Below are positions 42,910-55,800 of a DNA stretch of 64,000 bases, one piece after another (the stretch's first letter is position 1; every line of letters begins with the position of its first letter). The position numbers and the translations under genes are program-made. The DNA is from Pithys albifrons albifrons. Its lineage: Eukaryota > Chordata > Aves > Passeriformes > Thamnophilidae. Location of the stretch: the NCBI RefSeq assembly GCF_047495875.1, contig NC_092475.1, positions 15,164,001 to 15,228,000 on the forward strand, written 5' to 3'. Below the pieces are notes generated by a model. The model searched no databases and had not been told where the DNA came from. It was given only the letters and a program-made list of their open reading frames with translations.

Positions 42910-45900
42910 TGATAAGGAAGGTTGTCTCCTCTCTCTCAAGGAAGTTTAATTTAATTCTCAGCTCAGCACACAAAACAGCAGCCTTTCTTCCTGCTGCTCA
43001 GCTTGCTTTGAGAACGTGTCAACAAGCAGTGCCCATTGTGGGTAACACAGCAGTTTGCCAGAGAGACCCCCCTTCCCCTGAGGCACCATTTGGAGCAGTA
43101 GTGGAGCAGGATGATAGACATCAGATTAATTTCAGAGTGATGTTTATTGTGTGCACTGTAATTGCATCTAGAGGGCCAAGTATGAAATCAAAGTTGATGA
43201 GAGAAAAGCATTTGATAATCCTTGCTTTGAACCCCTACTGAAGTTAGGGTTTTATTCTTCTCATGTTATAAATGATTAACAAAGAAGTGCATGGGATTTA
43301 CAGAATGTGTATCTGCCCCTCTCTAGACTTGGCACACTTGATGGACATGCTTGCACTGACAGCAAATGGTGTCCCTGGGCAGGTTTACACAGGATGCATC
43401 CCAGGGCTCTCTGGGGGTTGTTGTTCTTTGTAAAGCCAGGGGGAAGCTAGGAGAAATATCTGCAAGGCTTTAGCAAAGCTCTCTTTGAGCAATCTCATGC
43501 AGAGCAGTTGGTGCTCTGAGATGTTCTTTGATCAGTCAGAGCTTGGTAAAGAGGGTTATTGATGCCCTGCTTCCCTGGAGACTCTGCTTTATGCAAAAAG
43601 GCAAGATGTGAACCTAAGTCTCAGGAACTTTATACTCCCTTGTGTATAAAAACCCACAGAGAACGGTGGCCTGTGTGTGCACAGTCTTTTAATCCCTTTG
43701 GAGAGAAGGACAACTTCTTGGTCTCTTGGGTGACCCCAAGAATAAGCATCACATTCCTGCCTGCCGTGGGGCCCAACAGGTGTCTTTTCCAAGGAGCCTC
43801 AGAGAAGGGATGCACTGTCCAGATAATAAGGTGAAGGTGGTCATTCTAGACTGCTTATCTGCAGATAAGCTTTGTGATGCTTATTGGAAGCTCCTTTTGT
43901 GTCTGTAACCTCATGGGATGCTGTCTTGGGGAGAACCTGGTAGATGTTGAGCTCTTCATCAGCCCCAGTGTATATGAAAGTTGTAACTCCTTGGAAGAAA
44001 ATATTTGTTTTGTTCCATAATGTCTTATCAGAACGACAGTAACCAAGTTTCCTCTGGGGCTTACAGTGCTTAATGACTCTTACACCTCCTCTGAATAAAC
44101 ATTCAGTGTGGGGTAAGGGGGTTATTGCCTCTAGGTTATCTGGTTTCTTGAAACTCTCGTAAGTGGTATGTTTTATGGCAAAAAATCTGAAAAAGAAGAA
44201 TAATTTAAAGTTTCCCAAAGCAAAGGAGATAAGAGAGAGGGAAGTTGCTATGGCTGATTTCAGAGGGAAAAGGCATTTTGTCTTGATTTGTTTTGTGCCA
44301 GACTGGCTTCAACCACGTCAGTGTTAGTCCTGGCACAAAGGGTGCAGCTTTGCACAGCATTTGGGCTGAGGGGGACCCCTCCTTCCGAGGGCAGGACATA
44401 TTTGTGTGGAATTAAGGTGGCTGGAGAACACACTTGTTCTTTTTCCACCTTTTTTCTTCTGTGATTAGTAGGCTGTAATGTCTTGGACAAAGAATTTGTT
44501 TTGTGATAGTATTCAAGAGTCTTTTCCTAGCACACTCAGCTGATGCCCAGGAAGTCCACCACACACTTCTTTCTGTTTGTGGCTTCCTTTATTTCATCTG
44601 CAGTAACAGGTACAGTTTTCCTGAACAACCAGTTAGCCTCCACCATCAGGCAGGATCATCTCTCGCCAGAGCCATCCTCATATTGCTGCAACTGCTTGCT
44701 CTAGAAATTCTTCTGTCTAGAAACACAGCTAGAGCCTCTAGAGCAACCATTAAATCCCTGGTAAACTCAGCCACATTTTCCTCCATCCACGTTGCTGTTA
44801 CACAGGAAGATTCCTCTTCTGTCTCTGTGGCAGCAATGATTTCCCACAGACATATGGCAGCCTCACATAGTGCTGATTACGGTTTTTATTTCCCTTTGCT
44901 GACTCTGCACCATCTGACTGTTTGGGGTGCCCAGTTAACAGTGTTACCTGCACATGTTCCACTGGACCAGCCACGTCTGGGGACCATTTTTATATCTGTA
45001 GGGGGCTGGAGAAATGATTACTGGCTAGAACAACAGCTAAGGTGGGGAGGGATAGGGCAAGGCCTGTGTAGGTGGGTGGTCAGTGCTCCACATCCCCCCA
45101 CTGAAGCCTCTGCTCCAGTCCCAACGTGGCTATCAAGCCACTGGCACCCAGAAAGCCCCACCTGCAGAGGGCAGAGAGAAGCAGTGGCACAGGTGTGATG
45201 CTGGCACATCCCACTGCCTTGGACCTGTCAGCGGCTGAGACCTTGCTGGGTCAAGGCAGTGACTATTCATCTTTGGCTCTCATTTTGCCTTCTCCCTCTC
45301 TCTCCCTCTCCCTTGCTTGTCTCGAAGTCTGGATACCCTAAGGTTGGACGGGTTAGAGTTTGCTAAGTCAATGCTTTCTGAAGTGCCTTTCTTGGATTGG
45401 ATGTTGGTTTAAAATTTTCCAAGTACCTTGTTCCACCTTAATGTTCTAAAGTTTGCAGGTAAAATTTGTTACTCAGCCTCCTGAGAACTTCCTTGTTTTC
45501 TCCTGTGTGCTGCCAAGAGGGAATCTAACACCTAAACCCCTTTAAAAACTCCCAGAGCGAGCTCAGAGTGTAACAACATCCCACCTTGTACAAGGGCTGC
45601 CCTGGGTTCTGGACTCTCCTGTGTTCTGTCCACGAGCTTGGATCTCTACACCTCTGCCTCCCCTGTGTGGGTGGAGCTTTGGCTGTGTGTCTTGTGGGTG
45701 CAGCAGAGCCTTGCCTTTGGTGGCAGGACACTGGGGTTCGGGGCTGTTGGTCGTGGCAGGGGTAAGTCAGTGTTACCACATACCAAACACAGTTTGTCGC
45801 TGCTGATCAAGGGATTTCCAGTTCACTTCCAGGCGCTATGGCTGAAGTACCAGCGAGGCATGGAAGTGGATTCAGACTTTCTCAGCAGAAAGGCCTGAGC

Positions 45901-46120
45901 TTCCAGGGGCAGCTTTCAGTGGGCAGGACAAGGAGTAACTGACACAGTTTGACCCTGAGTGAGTTTGCCTTCTGCACTTACAGGTGCCTTGTGTTGCATC
46001 AAGAATCAGCTTCTTGCAGGCTTCATTTGCAGTACAGACAAGTGTGATGAAAAAATCTCAAAGCTTTCTTTGACTAGCCTCACTTGTAATGCTGTTTATG
46101 ACAATATGTCTCTGTTTCAG
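42910..46120. other. End of NDRG3 intron 1
   Basis: No exon identified. A 231-codon open frame on + (44503-45198) has no recognisable domain. The minus strand of 44690-44880 is also open without an obvious start. Its origin, possibly an old ERV, is unknown. Confidence 0.35.
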
Positions 46121-46226
46121 AGTCACCCATTTGCTGCTCTGAGGATTAACTGGCTTCAGTTCCAGCACCATGGATGAACTGCAGGATGTTCAGCTGACAG
46201 AGATCAAACCGCTCCTGAATGACAAG
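46121..46226 (+). CDS. NDRG3: NDRG3 start-codon exon (coding part 46170-46226)
   Basis: A pyrimidine-rich acceptor (TGTCTCTGTTTCAG) ends at 46120 and a donor (AAG|GTAATG) follows 46226. A 49-base leader precedes ATG at 46170 in a good context (GCACCATGG). The 19 codons read MDELQDVQLTEIKPLLNDK, which from memory is the N-terminus of vertebrate NDRG3 and distinguishes it from NDRG1, 2 and 4. NDRG proteins have an alpha/beta-hydrolase fold without the catalytic machinery. NDRG3 is a cytoplasmic protein that accumulates in hypoxia, binds lactate and promotes RAF-ERK signalling. The intron phase is 0. Confidence 0.95.
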
Positions 46227-49002
46227 GTAATGCAGCTGCTGCTTTGTTCTCACACATGTACCCAGGCTGACTTTGTGTCTGGCAAAGAGCCCTGATTGTC
46301 AGGATCTGTTTACAGCTTAAAGTACCTTAAGTACTGAAAAACAGTCAATTCTTCCCCACTCTGGTAATTTACCACCACACACTTCCAAGTCTCAGGGAAT
46401 GACAGACCACCACAGTTCAGGTCAGTTTGGAGTCTTGACCAAAGAGTATGTCATGCCTGTACTGAGGATTTACAAAGGCTGGGCAGAAACTGGAAAAGTG
46501 ATCCCATTCCTGACCTGGCATAGCTGTAGAACATCTAGTAAGTTTCTCCGTGTTAGAGAAATATTGGATTGTATCCTATTTTCCTTTATTCTTACTTTTA
46601 TTGTTTAAAATATTTTGTCTTAAATGGCCCTTTAGTGTTTTGACACCCAAAACAGCCCTGGCTCTCTGCATTTAGTAACAGAGAGCTGTTTTCTTTTAAT
46701 GTCTCCAGAGCTCAGATAGGGCAGTCCAGATTCATGCAATACTGAGACTTTGGAAAATCATTGCATTGTAGAGCTTTCACTCTCTCTTTTGTGGGCTGGA
46801 GAAGAGCCATCTGGGCTTTAGGAGAGCCCTGGCCTCCCCAGATTCTGCCACAAACTGCTGTTCTGAGTGCTTAAGTCATTACAGGCATCCCAATGAGATC
46901 TGCAAACTGTGGTTATGAGCAGTGCAGTTTGGTCACTTTCCAGAGCTCACAGCCAAGCCCAGGGTATGGGAAGCAGTTCCCAACACTTTGCTGTTTAATG
47001 CTTGACATCAAGAACTGGCTTGAGCTGCCAAAGGGCTGTGGTGCTTTGTCCACTCTGTGTGCTTGCCCGAGACTGCGCTGTGCCCCCAAATGGGTGAAAT
47101 CTCTGAAATTCTGCTATGTTTTAGTATCTACTGATTAGTGTTCCCTCATTTCTCTACTGTTTTAGCATATCTGTTTAGTATCTGGGAAATGTAAAAATTC
47201 AGCTGAAATCTGCAGTGCAGCTTCCTGTTCTGACAGAGTAGTGCTGACTGCTGGGCTGCCTCAACACAGTTTCTTAAAATGTTTCCTGGGAGGTGAGTTT
47301 TGGAAGTACAAAGACCAGCAGATGAAAATAAAGACCTTGAGAATCATTTGTGACTTCAAAACAGAGGTAAACATGTACAGAAGACAAGCTTCCTAAATGC
47401 AGTGCCCCAGATCTTGCTCATGATTCTCCTGGGATTTTCCATGTTTGAATTCAAGAGGGTGGATTGCCCTTGCTTCAGTCAGCTGACCTAAGGAGGTATT
47501 AAAGTATGCCAAAACAAAGTAGCTTTCACTTTTCAAGCTTTCAGTCTCTTGTCAAGTATTGCCTGGTCAGTCCCATCCAGTTCTGGCTGTGGTGTCAGTT
47601 CTGGTTCAAATGCAGTGCACTTGATATTAACCAGCACACAGAAGGGCACATACAGAGTGATACCTGCTTTCCTTGACTCAGTTTTGAAGTTACAGGAAGT
47701 ATAGAGTACCTCAGTAGGGAAAAATACATAGGGTAGCTCCAGAACCATCCTCAGTACTGCATGGGAAGAGAAGTGTTCTAAGGCTCTCCTTTTTACACTT
47801 TGTTTTGACAAAAGGAGGACCTCAGAGAGTGGACAACTCCAAGGTCTGTCCCTGAGTAAGGCTTTAAAGGTTGAAATAATACATGTGTGCTTTTTAGTCA
47901 GTTTATGGAGCATGTGGGTGTGGTGCCATAACCTGCTCTTCTGTGCAGCATATCAGAGTCCAAAATCTGTTGAGCTGGCAGTTAATATTAAGATTTTTAC
48001 TGACCAACTGCCTTTAGATAGAGGAGTTTGAGCCAGCATAGATTAATGGCCAGAAATAGTACAGTAAAACTCTTAAGGTGTTAATGGGTGAGTACTCATG
48101 AACTCTTCAGATACAAAGGCTGCTGTATACAGAGAGAGCTCTGGTGTCTTAATACTCATGCCATGTCACACTCAAAATGTGGTCACTGTTCAGTACTTAA
48201 CATAGACAAGGAAAGGGGGTAGTGGATTCTTAAAACAGTTTTGCAGATATCTCAAATGTCCCAAACTGCAGAATGCAGATAGCAACCCCTGTTCTTGCTA
48301 ACGCGGAAGAAAACAGGGCCATGTGTTTACACATGGAGAGGAGTGAGGGTGCCACAAGAAATGTTCACAGCGTTTCTGTTGTGCATGTGTGATCCTGGTT
48401 GTAATTTTAATACTAAGGTGTTAAGCCTAAAACACATAAGCTGAAATGCTGTCTCAAGGGATTTGCTCAGCCCGTTACAGGCAGCTGTCAGTGGTCAGTG
48501 TTTCACAAAGCACGTGGGCACGCAGGCAGGTGCCTGCAGTGTGCCAAGTGTGTACTGTGCTGACAGTGTTCAGCTGGGCGTGGGGTCAGTTGGGAGCTGC
48601 TGGGCCCAGCTCCCTGTGCTGGGCTTTCAGCAGCCTGCGGATTCCCTGTGTGTGCCATGCAATGATGCCGTGCCTGCGGTGGTGGCTACACAGCAGGGAC
48701 TGCATGGCCTGTTTCCTTCTGCTCATTACATAAGATCCCAGGGTTAGTCCTTTAGGAGCTTTGCATCCAAACTGTTAATGAACAGCAGGACCAGACAAAA
48801 CCCAGTCCCGTACCCAGCCCTTGCTGGGTACAGTTCTTGCTCTGTGCAGTCTCTGCTCGATGCTCAGCTGTGCCCCCTTAGGTGGCAGCCTCCAGGCAGC
48901 CCCAGAACGTCGCTGTGCAGAAATGGGCAGAGCTTACAGGGGGTTTGCTTGTATGAGTCTCATATTTTGCTGCTGACCTGGCTGCAGCCATGCTAAACCA
49001 TG
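46227..49002. other. NDRG3 intron 2, left part
   Basis: No exon or named repeat recognised before the LTR at 49003. Confidence 0.45.
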
Positions 49003-49642
49003 TGTGCTGGTTTAAAGGTAAACCAGCAGGGAAAATAGACCCACAACAAGAGAAATTATAAGTCAAGAGTTGCAATTTAATGAAAGATATTACAACAAAT
49101 ACACTGACACAAAGAGAAATTGCTTTCACCTCACAAAACCCAGCAGTATAACCCAGTGTCCTGGGGGACAAACCCAATGGGGTTTGTTAGCCCTTGTGCT
49201 GAGACCCGCGTGATTACCCCCAAATCCAAAGCCAAAAGGAAGTGAGAGAACCTGTTGGTGCAGGCGATGTCTGTAGTCTGGTCGAGAGTGGTGGTCTCCT
49301 CCTGTCAAGGTCCCGCTGTTCCTCTGGATCCGACAAGTGGTTCCTGAGGTCTTCTTACCCACCACTTATGTACCCTCAAGGAGCACTCAGTCCCTCCCCC
49401 AGGGCGGGGACTCACACAATGGGTGATTAACTCTGGGAGTCATGGGGTTTTGTTGGACCGTTGATGGCCCATTAGCAGCCACACCCCCCCCAGGCTGGGT
49501 GTGAAGGTGCTAATGACGCCCTGGGCAGCTGCTGCTAATGGCCCATTGTCCTTGGGAAGTGAGTAGAGAGGGTAGAATACACAGCTTTTCATCACCCCCA
49601 CACAGTGATAGCTGGTCCCACCTGCTGAACTAGGACACCATG
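48998..49642 (-). mobile_element. Solo LTR with 5-bp target duplication, next to NDRG3 exon 3
   Basis: LTR 49003-49637 (635 bp), flanked by CCATG at 48998-49002 and 49638-49642. It is the same family and orientation as the LTR at 27461-28083, sharing CACAAAACCCAGCAGTATAA and CACACAGTGATAGCTGGTCC. It sits in intron 2, with its minus-strand 5' end 107 bp before exon 3. It is antisense to the gene. Confidence 0.9.
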
Positions 49643-49743
49643 CTAGCACAGAGGTCTCTGAAGGGAACTTTCATAATGTTGGGAGTGTTCTGGGGCACTG
49701 AGCTGAACTATTTTTTTATTTTTTTCCTGTTTTTCATTAACAG

Positions 49744-49779
49744 AATGCAGCTCGCAACTTCCAGGACTTCGACTGTCAG
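49744..49779 (+). CDS. NDRG3: NDRG3 second coding exon
   Basis: A T-rich acceptor ending AACAG at 49743 and donor CAG|GTAAGA after 49779 bound 36 bases, 12 codons, phase 0 at both ends: NAARNFQDFDCQ. Joined after the previous exon this continues the NDRG3 N-terminus; the mammalian protein has NGT in place of NAA, from memory. The next exon (EHDIETTHG.. in mammals) was not found before 64000, so the following intron is at least 14 kb. Confidence 0.95.
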
Positions 49780-50949
49780 GTAAGACACGTGTAGGAGACA
49801 AGGATTGGTTGGCTCAGCAGTAATGTTGAGGGAGAGAGAAATGAAAAAAGAAATCTCTGTATCTTAATTTTGGCTCCTGTTGAATCAATGGCAGAAATTG
49901 CCCTTCACCCTTTCATGCCAAGTAGTTTGTTCTGATTTCTAAGGTGCGGAGCTGGACTGCTCTGCCAAGGCTATACAGCATCTTGCAGGATGGCTGGTCT
50001 TCTGGAAAGCAGCTTTTTGGAAAAACTCACTATGCTGAAGAACTGCAGCTCTGTCACATCCCATCTGGTTCACAGTCTGGGAAAAGAGGAGCTTGCATGC
50101 TCTATCTATTCATCTTGAGAGGAGATGGAAGTGTCACCAAGCTGCCCCAGATACAGCACCCTGCTTTGCTGCGTCTGTGTCTTCACACAGCAAAGCCATG
50201 GTCATTTTCCAGGAGTTATCGATGGTGCAGAGATAAGCCCAGTGGCTCTGGTTGCCATAGGAATAATCCTTTCAGAGGAGTGGCTCTGCTCCTCCGGCAT
50301 CAAAGACAGAGGACATGCTCTGTGAGAGGCGGAGAGTGGTGCTGGGATTCCTGGGGACATTCTGTGGAGCACAGGCTCATTTCCCATGCTAGATTATCCT
50401 GCTGCCTTCTCACTGAGTGTGCAGGTATGCAGGCAGCAGCTGTCCCTTCTCTTCAGGCGTGGAAAGTTGCTGTGCCTGAGGTGCTCAGGGCAAGCCTATG
50501 CAGAACAGGAATGTGATAAATACAGTCCTATGAAGGTAGTTTGTGTTTTTGTCTTCTCTTGATATCATGGGTAAGTACCCCCCGTGTGGGCAGATAGACA
50601 CCACTGTGCTGCTGCAACTCAATTAATTGAGTTTTGTTATTATTATCTTAAAGCCTCAAAGTATAAAAATCACTAATCTTGGCACATTATAACTTTAGTG
50701 TCTAGTCTGAGAAGCAGCAACAGTGTAAAGCAATGATTTTTCTGTTGAAATAAAGGTAGATAACAGGTTTTAAATACTTTTGTGTACCATAGTGTCTCCA
50801 TTTATCTATATCTTCTCTGTCACCTCTAGAGGTAAAGTGTGCTCCCATGTCAGATGGGTAATGGGTAAAAATAGGTGCAGTGCCTTTGAGTAAGTGTTAG
50901 ATACCAGAGGTACTTCCTGCCAGGACTGGGAAGAATGTGAGTATGTTGC
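49780..50949. other. NDRG3 intron 3, nothing recognised
   Basis: A 190-codon + frame (49944-50516) has no recognisable domain or splice sites. Confidence 0.4.
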
Positions 50950-51735
50950 TGTGCTGGTTTAAGGGTGAACTGGCAGGAGAAATTAACCCAACACAAAAGA
51001 GATTGTAAGTCGAAGTTACAATTTAATAAAAATACTGCAATCAATGCAATGATACAAAGAGAAATTGGTTTTAACCCACAAACCCAGAAGTATAACCCAG
51101 CGCTCTGGGCACAAACAGAATGGTGTTCGTTGGCCCCTGTGCTGAGCCCCACGTGGTCCTCATGAGTCCGAAGTAAAAGGAGGGGAAAAAACCTGTTGGT
51201 GCAGAGACCAATCTTCTGCTGACCCACCAAAGCTCAGGGTGTGCCCCTGCCTTGCCTGGCTGGGAGCACTGTGGTCTTGGGAGCCAGAGCACAGTGGGAA
51301 GGTGGGAAAGAGTCCCTGTCACAGAGCCGTGCATGGCTGCTGCCTTTTGGCTCTGTGCTTTCCCTCCATAAGCAAAGCCTCTTTGTGCCCCTCTTTGAAC
51401 AGAGCCCCAGATCTGGGGCTGGGCAAGCCCCACAGAAAGGCAGTGCTGCAGTCGCTGACCTGCACGCTCACTGTGTCCCAGTGCTGCTGTGGGCTCAGTG
51501 CCCTGCCCACCCCAGGGCTGAGCTCTGGGAGGATCTGAGTGGGCTGCAGCCAGGGAGGGGGGCTCTGGGGAGTGCTGGGCCTGGAAGGACATACTTGTTG
51601 CTTCTCTACTTTGCTGTGGATCAGCAGTGAGCTGGTGCCCATGGCAACAGTTGGGCAGGAGGCAAGATGCTCCTTCCGGGAGCGCTCTGGGTAATTCATT
51701 TAGAATACAGGTTTTTTTCAGGGAGATGTTAACAC
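50950..51735 (-). mobile_element. Divergent LTR of the same broad family
   Basis: Starts TGTGCTGGTTTAAGGGTGAA, then AAATTGGTTTTAACCCACAA and GTATAACCCAGCGCTCTGGG, matching the right-hand (U5/R) parts of the LTRs at 27.5 and 49.0 kb. After about 51235 it diverges completely from them. The right end at about 51735 (ATGTTAACA) is a guess and I found no target duplication. It is either another subfamily or a truncated LTR. Confidence 0.6.
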
Positions 51736-52769
51736 AGTGTCTCACATGACTGTAAATGTCTGAACCTCACCTTTCTCTGGCATCTCTCCCTATAAGGTGC
51801 AGTTTCAAGGCACACCTGGCTTGACCCACTCCCCCTTCCCCTCCTGCTCCTACCTAGAATGTGCCCCAAGGGCTGCATGAAGACTCTGCTTGAAGTCTGA
51901 CAGCCAGGATAGTTGGGTCCTTGGGTTGTCTGCCTGAGTTGCTAGTACCAGGAGCAGTTCTTACACATGGAGATTGAGCTATTGTGTTGTCCTGTGGAAA
52001 ATTACTGCTGCTTTTTAATCTGGCGAAGCACATCCAGGTGCCACATCCAGGCCTCTGTGAAACTGGTGACTAACAGTGTCAGAGGAATTTGAAGTGAAGA
52101 AGTTTGCCAGGGCTCTCAGGGGAAGGAAGGTTCTGTTGTGCAGAGAAAGACTTAAAAGCACCTAGGCTGAGGCAGGGATTTAATTTTGTCCTGAGTTTCA
52201 CAGGGAGGAAGAGCCTTGGGGAGGATCTCAGTTTGAAAAGAACAGGCACAAACCGGCCACAGATTGAAGAAGGCTGATAACTGGAAGATGGTTTCCAGTT
52301 ACAGTGCAGTGAAGTTTCCAATCAGCTTCCAATAACAGCATCATCTGCAAAGGACCTGGTGGGGTTTAAGGCAGAAATTAAAGGGTTTGTGGGATGGAGT
52401 ATCTTATATTGTAGTGTTTGCAGTATGAGAGCAAGGCATCAGTGATGTGATACCTGCATTTCTGACCCTTTTATTCTTTTAATAGTTAAAAATATCTGTT
52501 TTAAATGGAGACAAAGCTGTGGCTTTGGCTGGGGCTGATCACATCCTGAGCTGTGCTTGCAGGACTGCAGGCAGTGGGGTGAGGTAAGGGGGTGGCAAGG
52601 ACAAGGTGAGCCTCTGTCAGCACTGTTGATAACCCTGCTGGCAGTGCGGGTCAAGTTTGAGCTCCCCAGTATAAGACATTGACATTGACATACTGGAGTG
52701 AGTGCTGTTTTATTTCACCCTGTGTTACTCTGTGCCCTCAGCCACGGGGTCATTTGCTGTAAGTCCATC
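51736..52769. other. NDRG3 intron 3, nothing recognised
   Basis: No exon or named repeat seen. Confidence 0.4.
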
Positions 52770-52896
52770 CCAGAATTTTGTAGACTATTCTGAGCTGGAC
52801 ACACAACTATCATGGAGTCCAACTCTTAAGTGAACAGCCGGTACTGGACCCACCTGGTGTTATTAGCACTGTGCTCTAACGAGCTGAGCTGATCTG
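52770..52896 (-). mobile_element. tRNA-Ile-derived SINE with CR1-like tail (TguSINE1-like)
   Basis: On the minus strand: GCTCAGCTCGTTAGAGCACA and GTGCTAATAACACCAGG form an isoleucine-tRNA-like head including the A box and AAU anticodon region. ACTTAAGAGTTGGACTCCATG then leads into a CR1-type tail. The B box is damaged. It is the opposite orientation to the copy at 16.1 kb. Confidence 0.75.
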
Positions 52897-55800
52897 TGTC
52901 CCAGCTCATTGATGCCCCTGCCAGAGCTTTGCCTTGGATACAGATGGAGTAACAGCCAGCTTCAGTGTGTGTTTGTTCCGTGGTGCCTGTAGACCTCCTT
53001 GAGGCTGGAAGCTGGAGTTTCAAAATGTTCTCTGCAGCTGTACCGTGCTTGTGAGTGGGAGAAATTTGGTTTAATCCCAGTTTAGGAGCGTGTCACTTGC
53101 ACTGTCACTGACTCTGGGAGGTGTGTAGTGCCAGGCACACGGGTTCCCCACGCTGTTTTCTGTACAGCTTTAGCAGGTGTTACTTTTGGAGGTAACATGT
53201 ATCTTTAAGATTTGCAAGACCTTTCCTTTGGGGGAAAGGGATAATGCCATTGTGAATGTCTATTAAATTTCCTCGTGTGTTTGGTTTTATTTTTAAATAA
53301 CTTACTAGGATCAGATCTAGGCAAAGGCAACAGTGCAAGCATCCTCCTGCTTCTGAAATTTGTTACTCTTGGAGATTATGTATAAGGAAGCTTTTAGCTT
53401 TTCTAGTACAACTGCTTTCCAGATACAGCTGCCCTGGTTTTCTTAAACTGTACATCTGCAAGCAACCCCAGCTAACCCTGACATATTGCCTGGCCATCAA
53501 TTAAACAACCCCAGTAATCTGGTAACTGCAACAGAGATGAAATGGAGAGCTAGCATGGGGGCTTAGGAGTCTTAATCAATTTATGAATATCAATCTTTAT
53601 GAATTTAGGTTACTCTCAGAACTAAAAAGTATTAACCTAAATCTGAGACCTACATTTTACTTGAAAGCTGTATGAACCCTAATGAAATCCAGGCTTGGCT
53701 TTTTCCAGGGTCCGTGGGCAGATGGTGGAATAAACTGGGCTGCGGATGGACAGATGGTGTGGTGGCCTGTGTCGTAACAGGGCTGTGCCTGTGCTTTCAG
53801 TGTCACCTGCAGCTTGCCGAAGGTGTTCTGTCTCAGCCTAAGGCTCTCCCCTCTTGCAGATGATTTGCTTTAAATAGGAGTGAAGGAATATGCTGATATA
53901 TTTGTAAAACTGTCCACATAAACCTGCTTTATGTTTCAGTGTGACATAAGCTGGCATTTGATCTGATGTGTAGCTGACACTTCCCCTCTGCTGCCTCCCA
54001 CCAGCAGGAAGTCAGGAAAGTGTTTGAGCACACACTGTGCAAAAGGGGCCTTGCAGGGAGTGTGGAGATGGTCTGGAATTTGGCTGAATATTTGCAGGGA
54101 GCTCACAAGGTGTGGAGGAGGTGGGAATAAGTAAGTGCAGGACATGCAGGGTTCATCTGAAACAGAAAAGACATGCATAAACCCTTGGAGGAAAGGAATT
54201 AAAGGTTCCCGATACAAAAACTTGCTGAATGTCTTGCTGGCATTAATGGAAAATGCAGTTACTCAGTTGCCTGTGCCCAGAGTAAAACACAGCACAATGT
54301 TTGCACAGTTAATGACACACCTCAATGAGGAATTTTTGGCACTTATTTTTAGTGAAAGTATCACTTTTCAATAAGACCATGTTTTTACCAATTCAGTTTT
54401 GGAGGATTTTTTTCAGAAATACATTTGTTTGAGGCTTTTTAATCTGGATTTCTAAGTGTTTTCTTATTTTTGTCCAGTCTCTTTGCTTTATTTTTGCTTG
54501 CTGGGCAGTCAGAGATGGTATCTGCTGTTGAGAGGTTATTGAAATATCCCATCCTGTGCATTTGCCAATGTTGGAGAGGTTGAATTGAAACTGTGTTCAT
54601 TGTTTAATTAAAGCCAGCTTGTGAGTGCTGCCCAGTGGTGTTGAATACAAGATGTTTTAAGGCATCTTCTGTTTATTGTGATGAAATAACACAGAGCCTT
54701 AGCACTTTGAGGAAGCGTTTGCTTTCTCTGTATGAATAACAGGGACTGTCCTCAGCAGTACTGAAACGTTTTGCTTGGGATATTGAGGACCATTTCCCTC
54801 TGATTTGTACAGTGTGTTGTTTTGTTCAAAGTGCTAGAGTGAAATTAATTACAACTCAGAAGATGTTTTGATCTAGAAAGCAAGTTTACTTAATGGCTGC
54901 TGAATTAGTGCAGCTCTTATTCCTATTAAAACTAGCATCACCACTGAAGTAGTGGTTTTGACTTCTGACATCACAGCAACAAATACTATAAAGCTAAAAT
55001 TTTAGTTTGGACATTTTTGCATTACTTTTGTTTCTTGGGAAGCTTTTCTTCTCATTCCTTCTATCACTGATTTTCCATCAAAAAGCTGTGTTTTCTGGAA
55101 AACTGCAGTGTTGAGTCCTGAAAAGTTTTAGCTAGCTGGACTTGGACTGAAACATGATTCTTATTTTTAAATGTATGTGCACAATTCTTCCTTGGGGTTT
55201 ACTTAAACATTACTTTTTCTTTCTGTATTCTGTGGCAACAGTGTGCCAAAGAGGTTCATTATGCAGCTGGAATGTTTGAAGTTCCTGTGCTTTTTGTGTT
55301 CTTGTCAGTGAGTTCTTAGAGCAAAGCAGATGTATGTGCTTAGGTTGAGAATGGGATTTGAATGGTGCCTTTCCACCAGCAGTGACCAAGCCATTTCGAT
55401 CCCTTATGCAACACTCATTAATAGTATCTCCCAGCAACTAATGAGTAACTGCAAGACTAGGTTTAACTCAACACAGTGAGACTCAGTTGTAGTTGCTGTG
55501 GATGTGGAAGGTTTGGAGGCAGAGACTGTGGCCCAGCTTTCCCTTCTTCAGGAGATTTGAAGATGTTCATTGTCTTCAGCAAGACACTGAAAAGCAGTTT
55601 GGCACATCATGTCAGCAGGAGGACTGTCCTTGGCTGGGAACATGGCCCTTGGCTTATTTTCCAGGTTCCTTGAGGAGTTGCAGTGATCTGGGGTCACGCA
55701 GTCACACAAAATACTTCAGACTCACTGTGTGTGAGTGTATTTGGTCTCCCCTGAGGCCTCTGGTTTACAAAGGCTGTGTGTCTGCAGGTGGTGGCACCTT

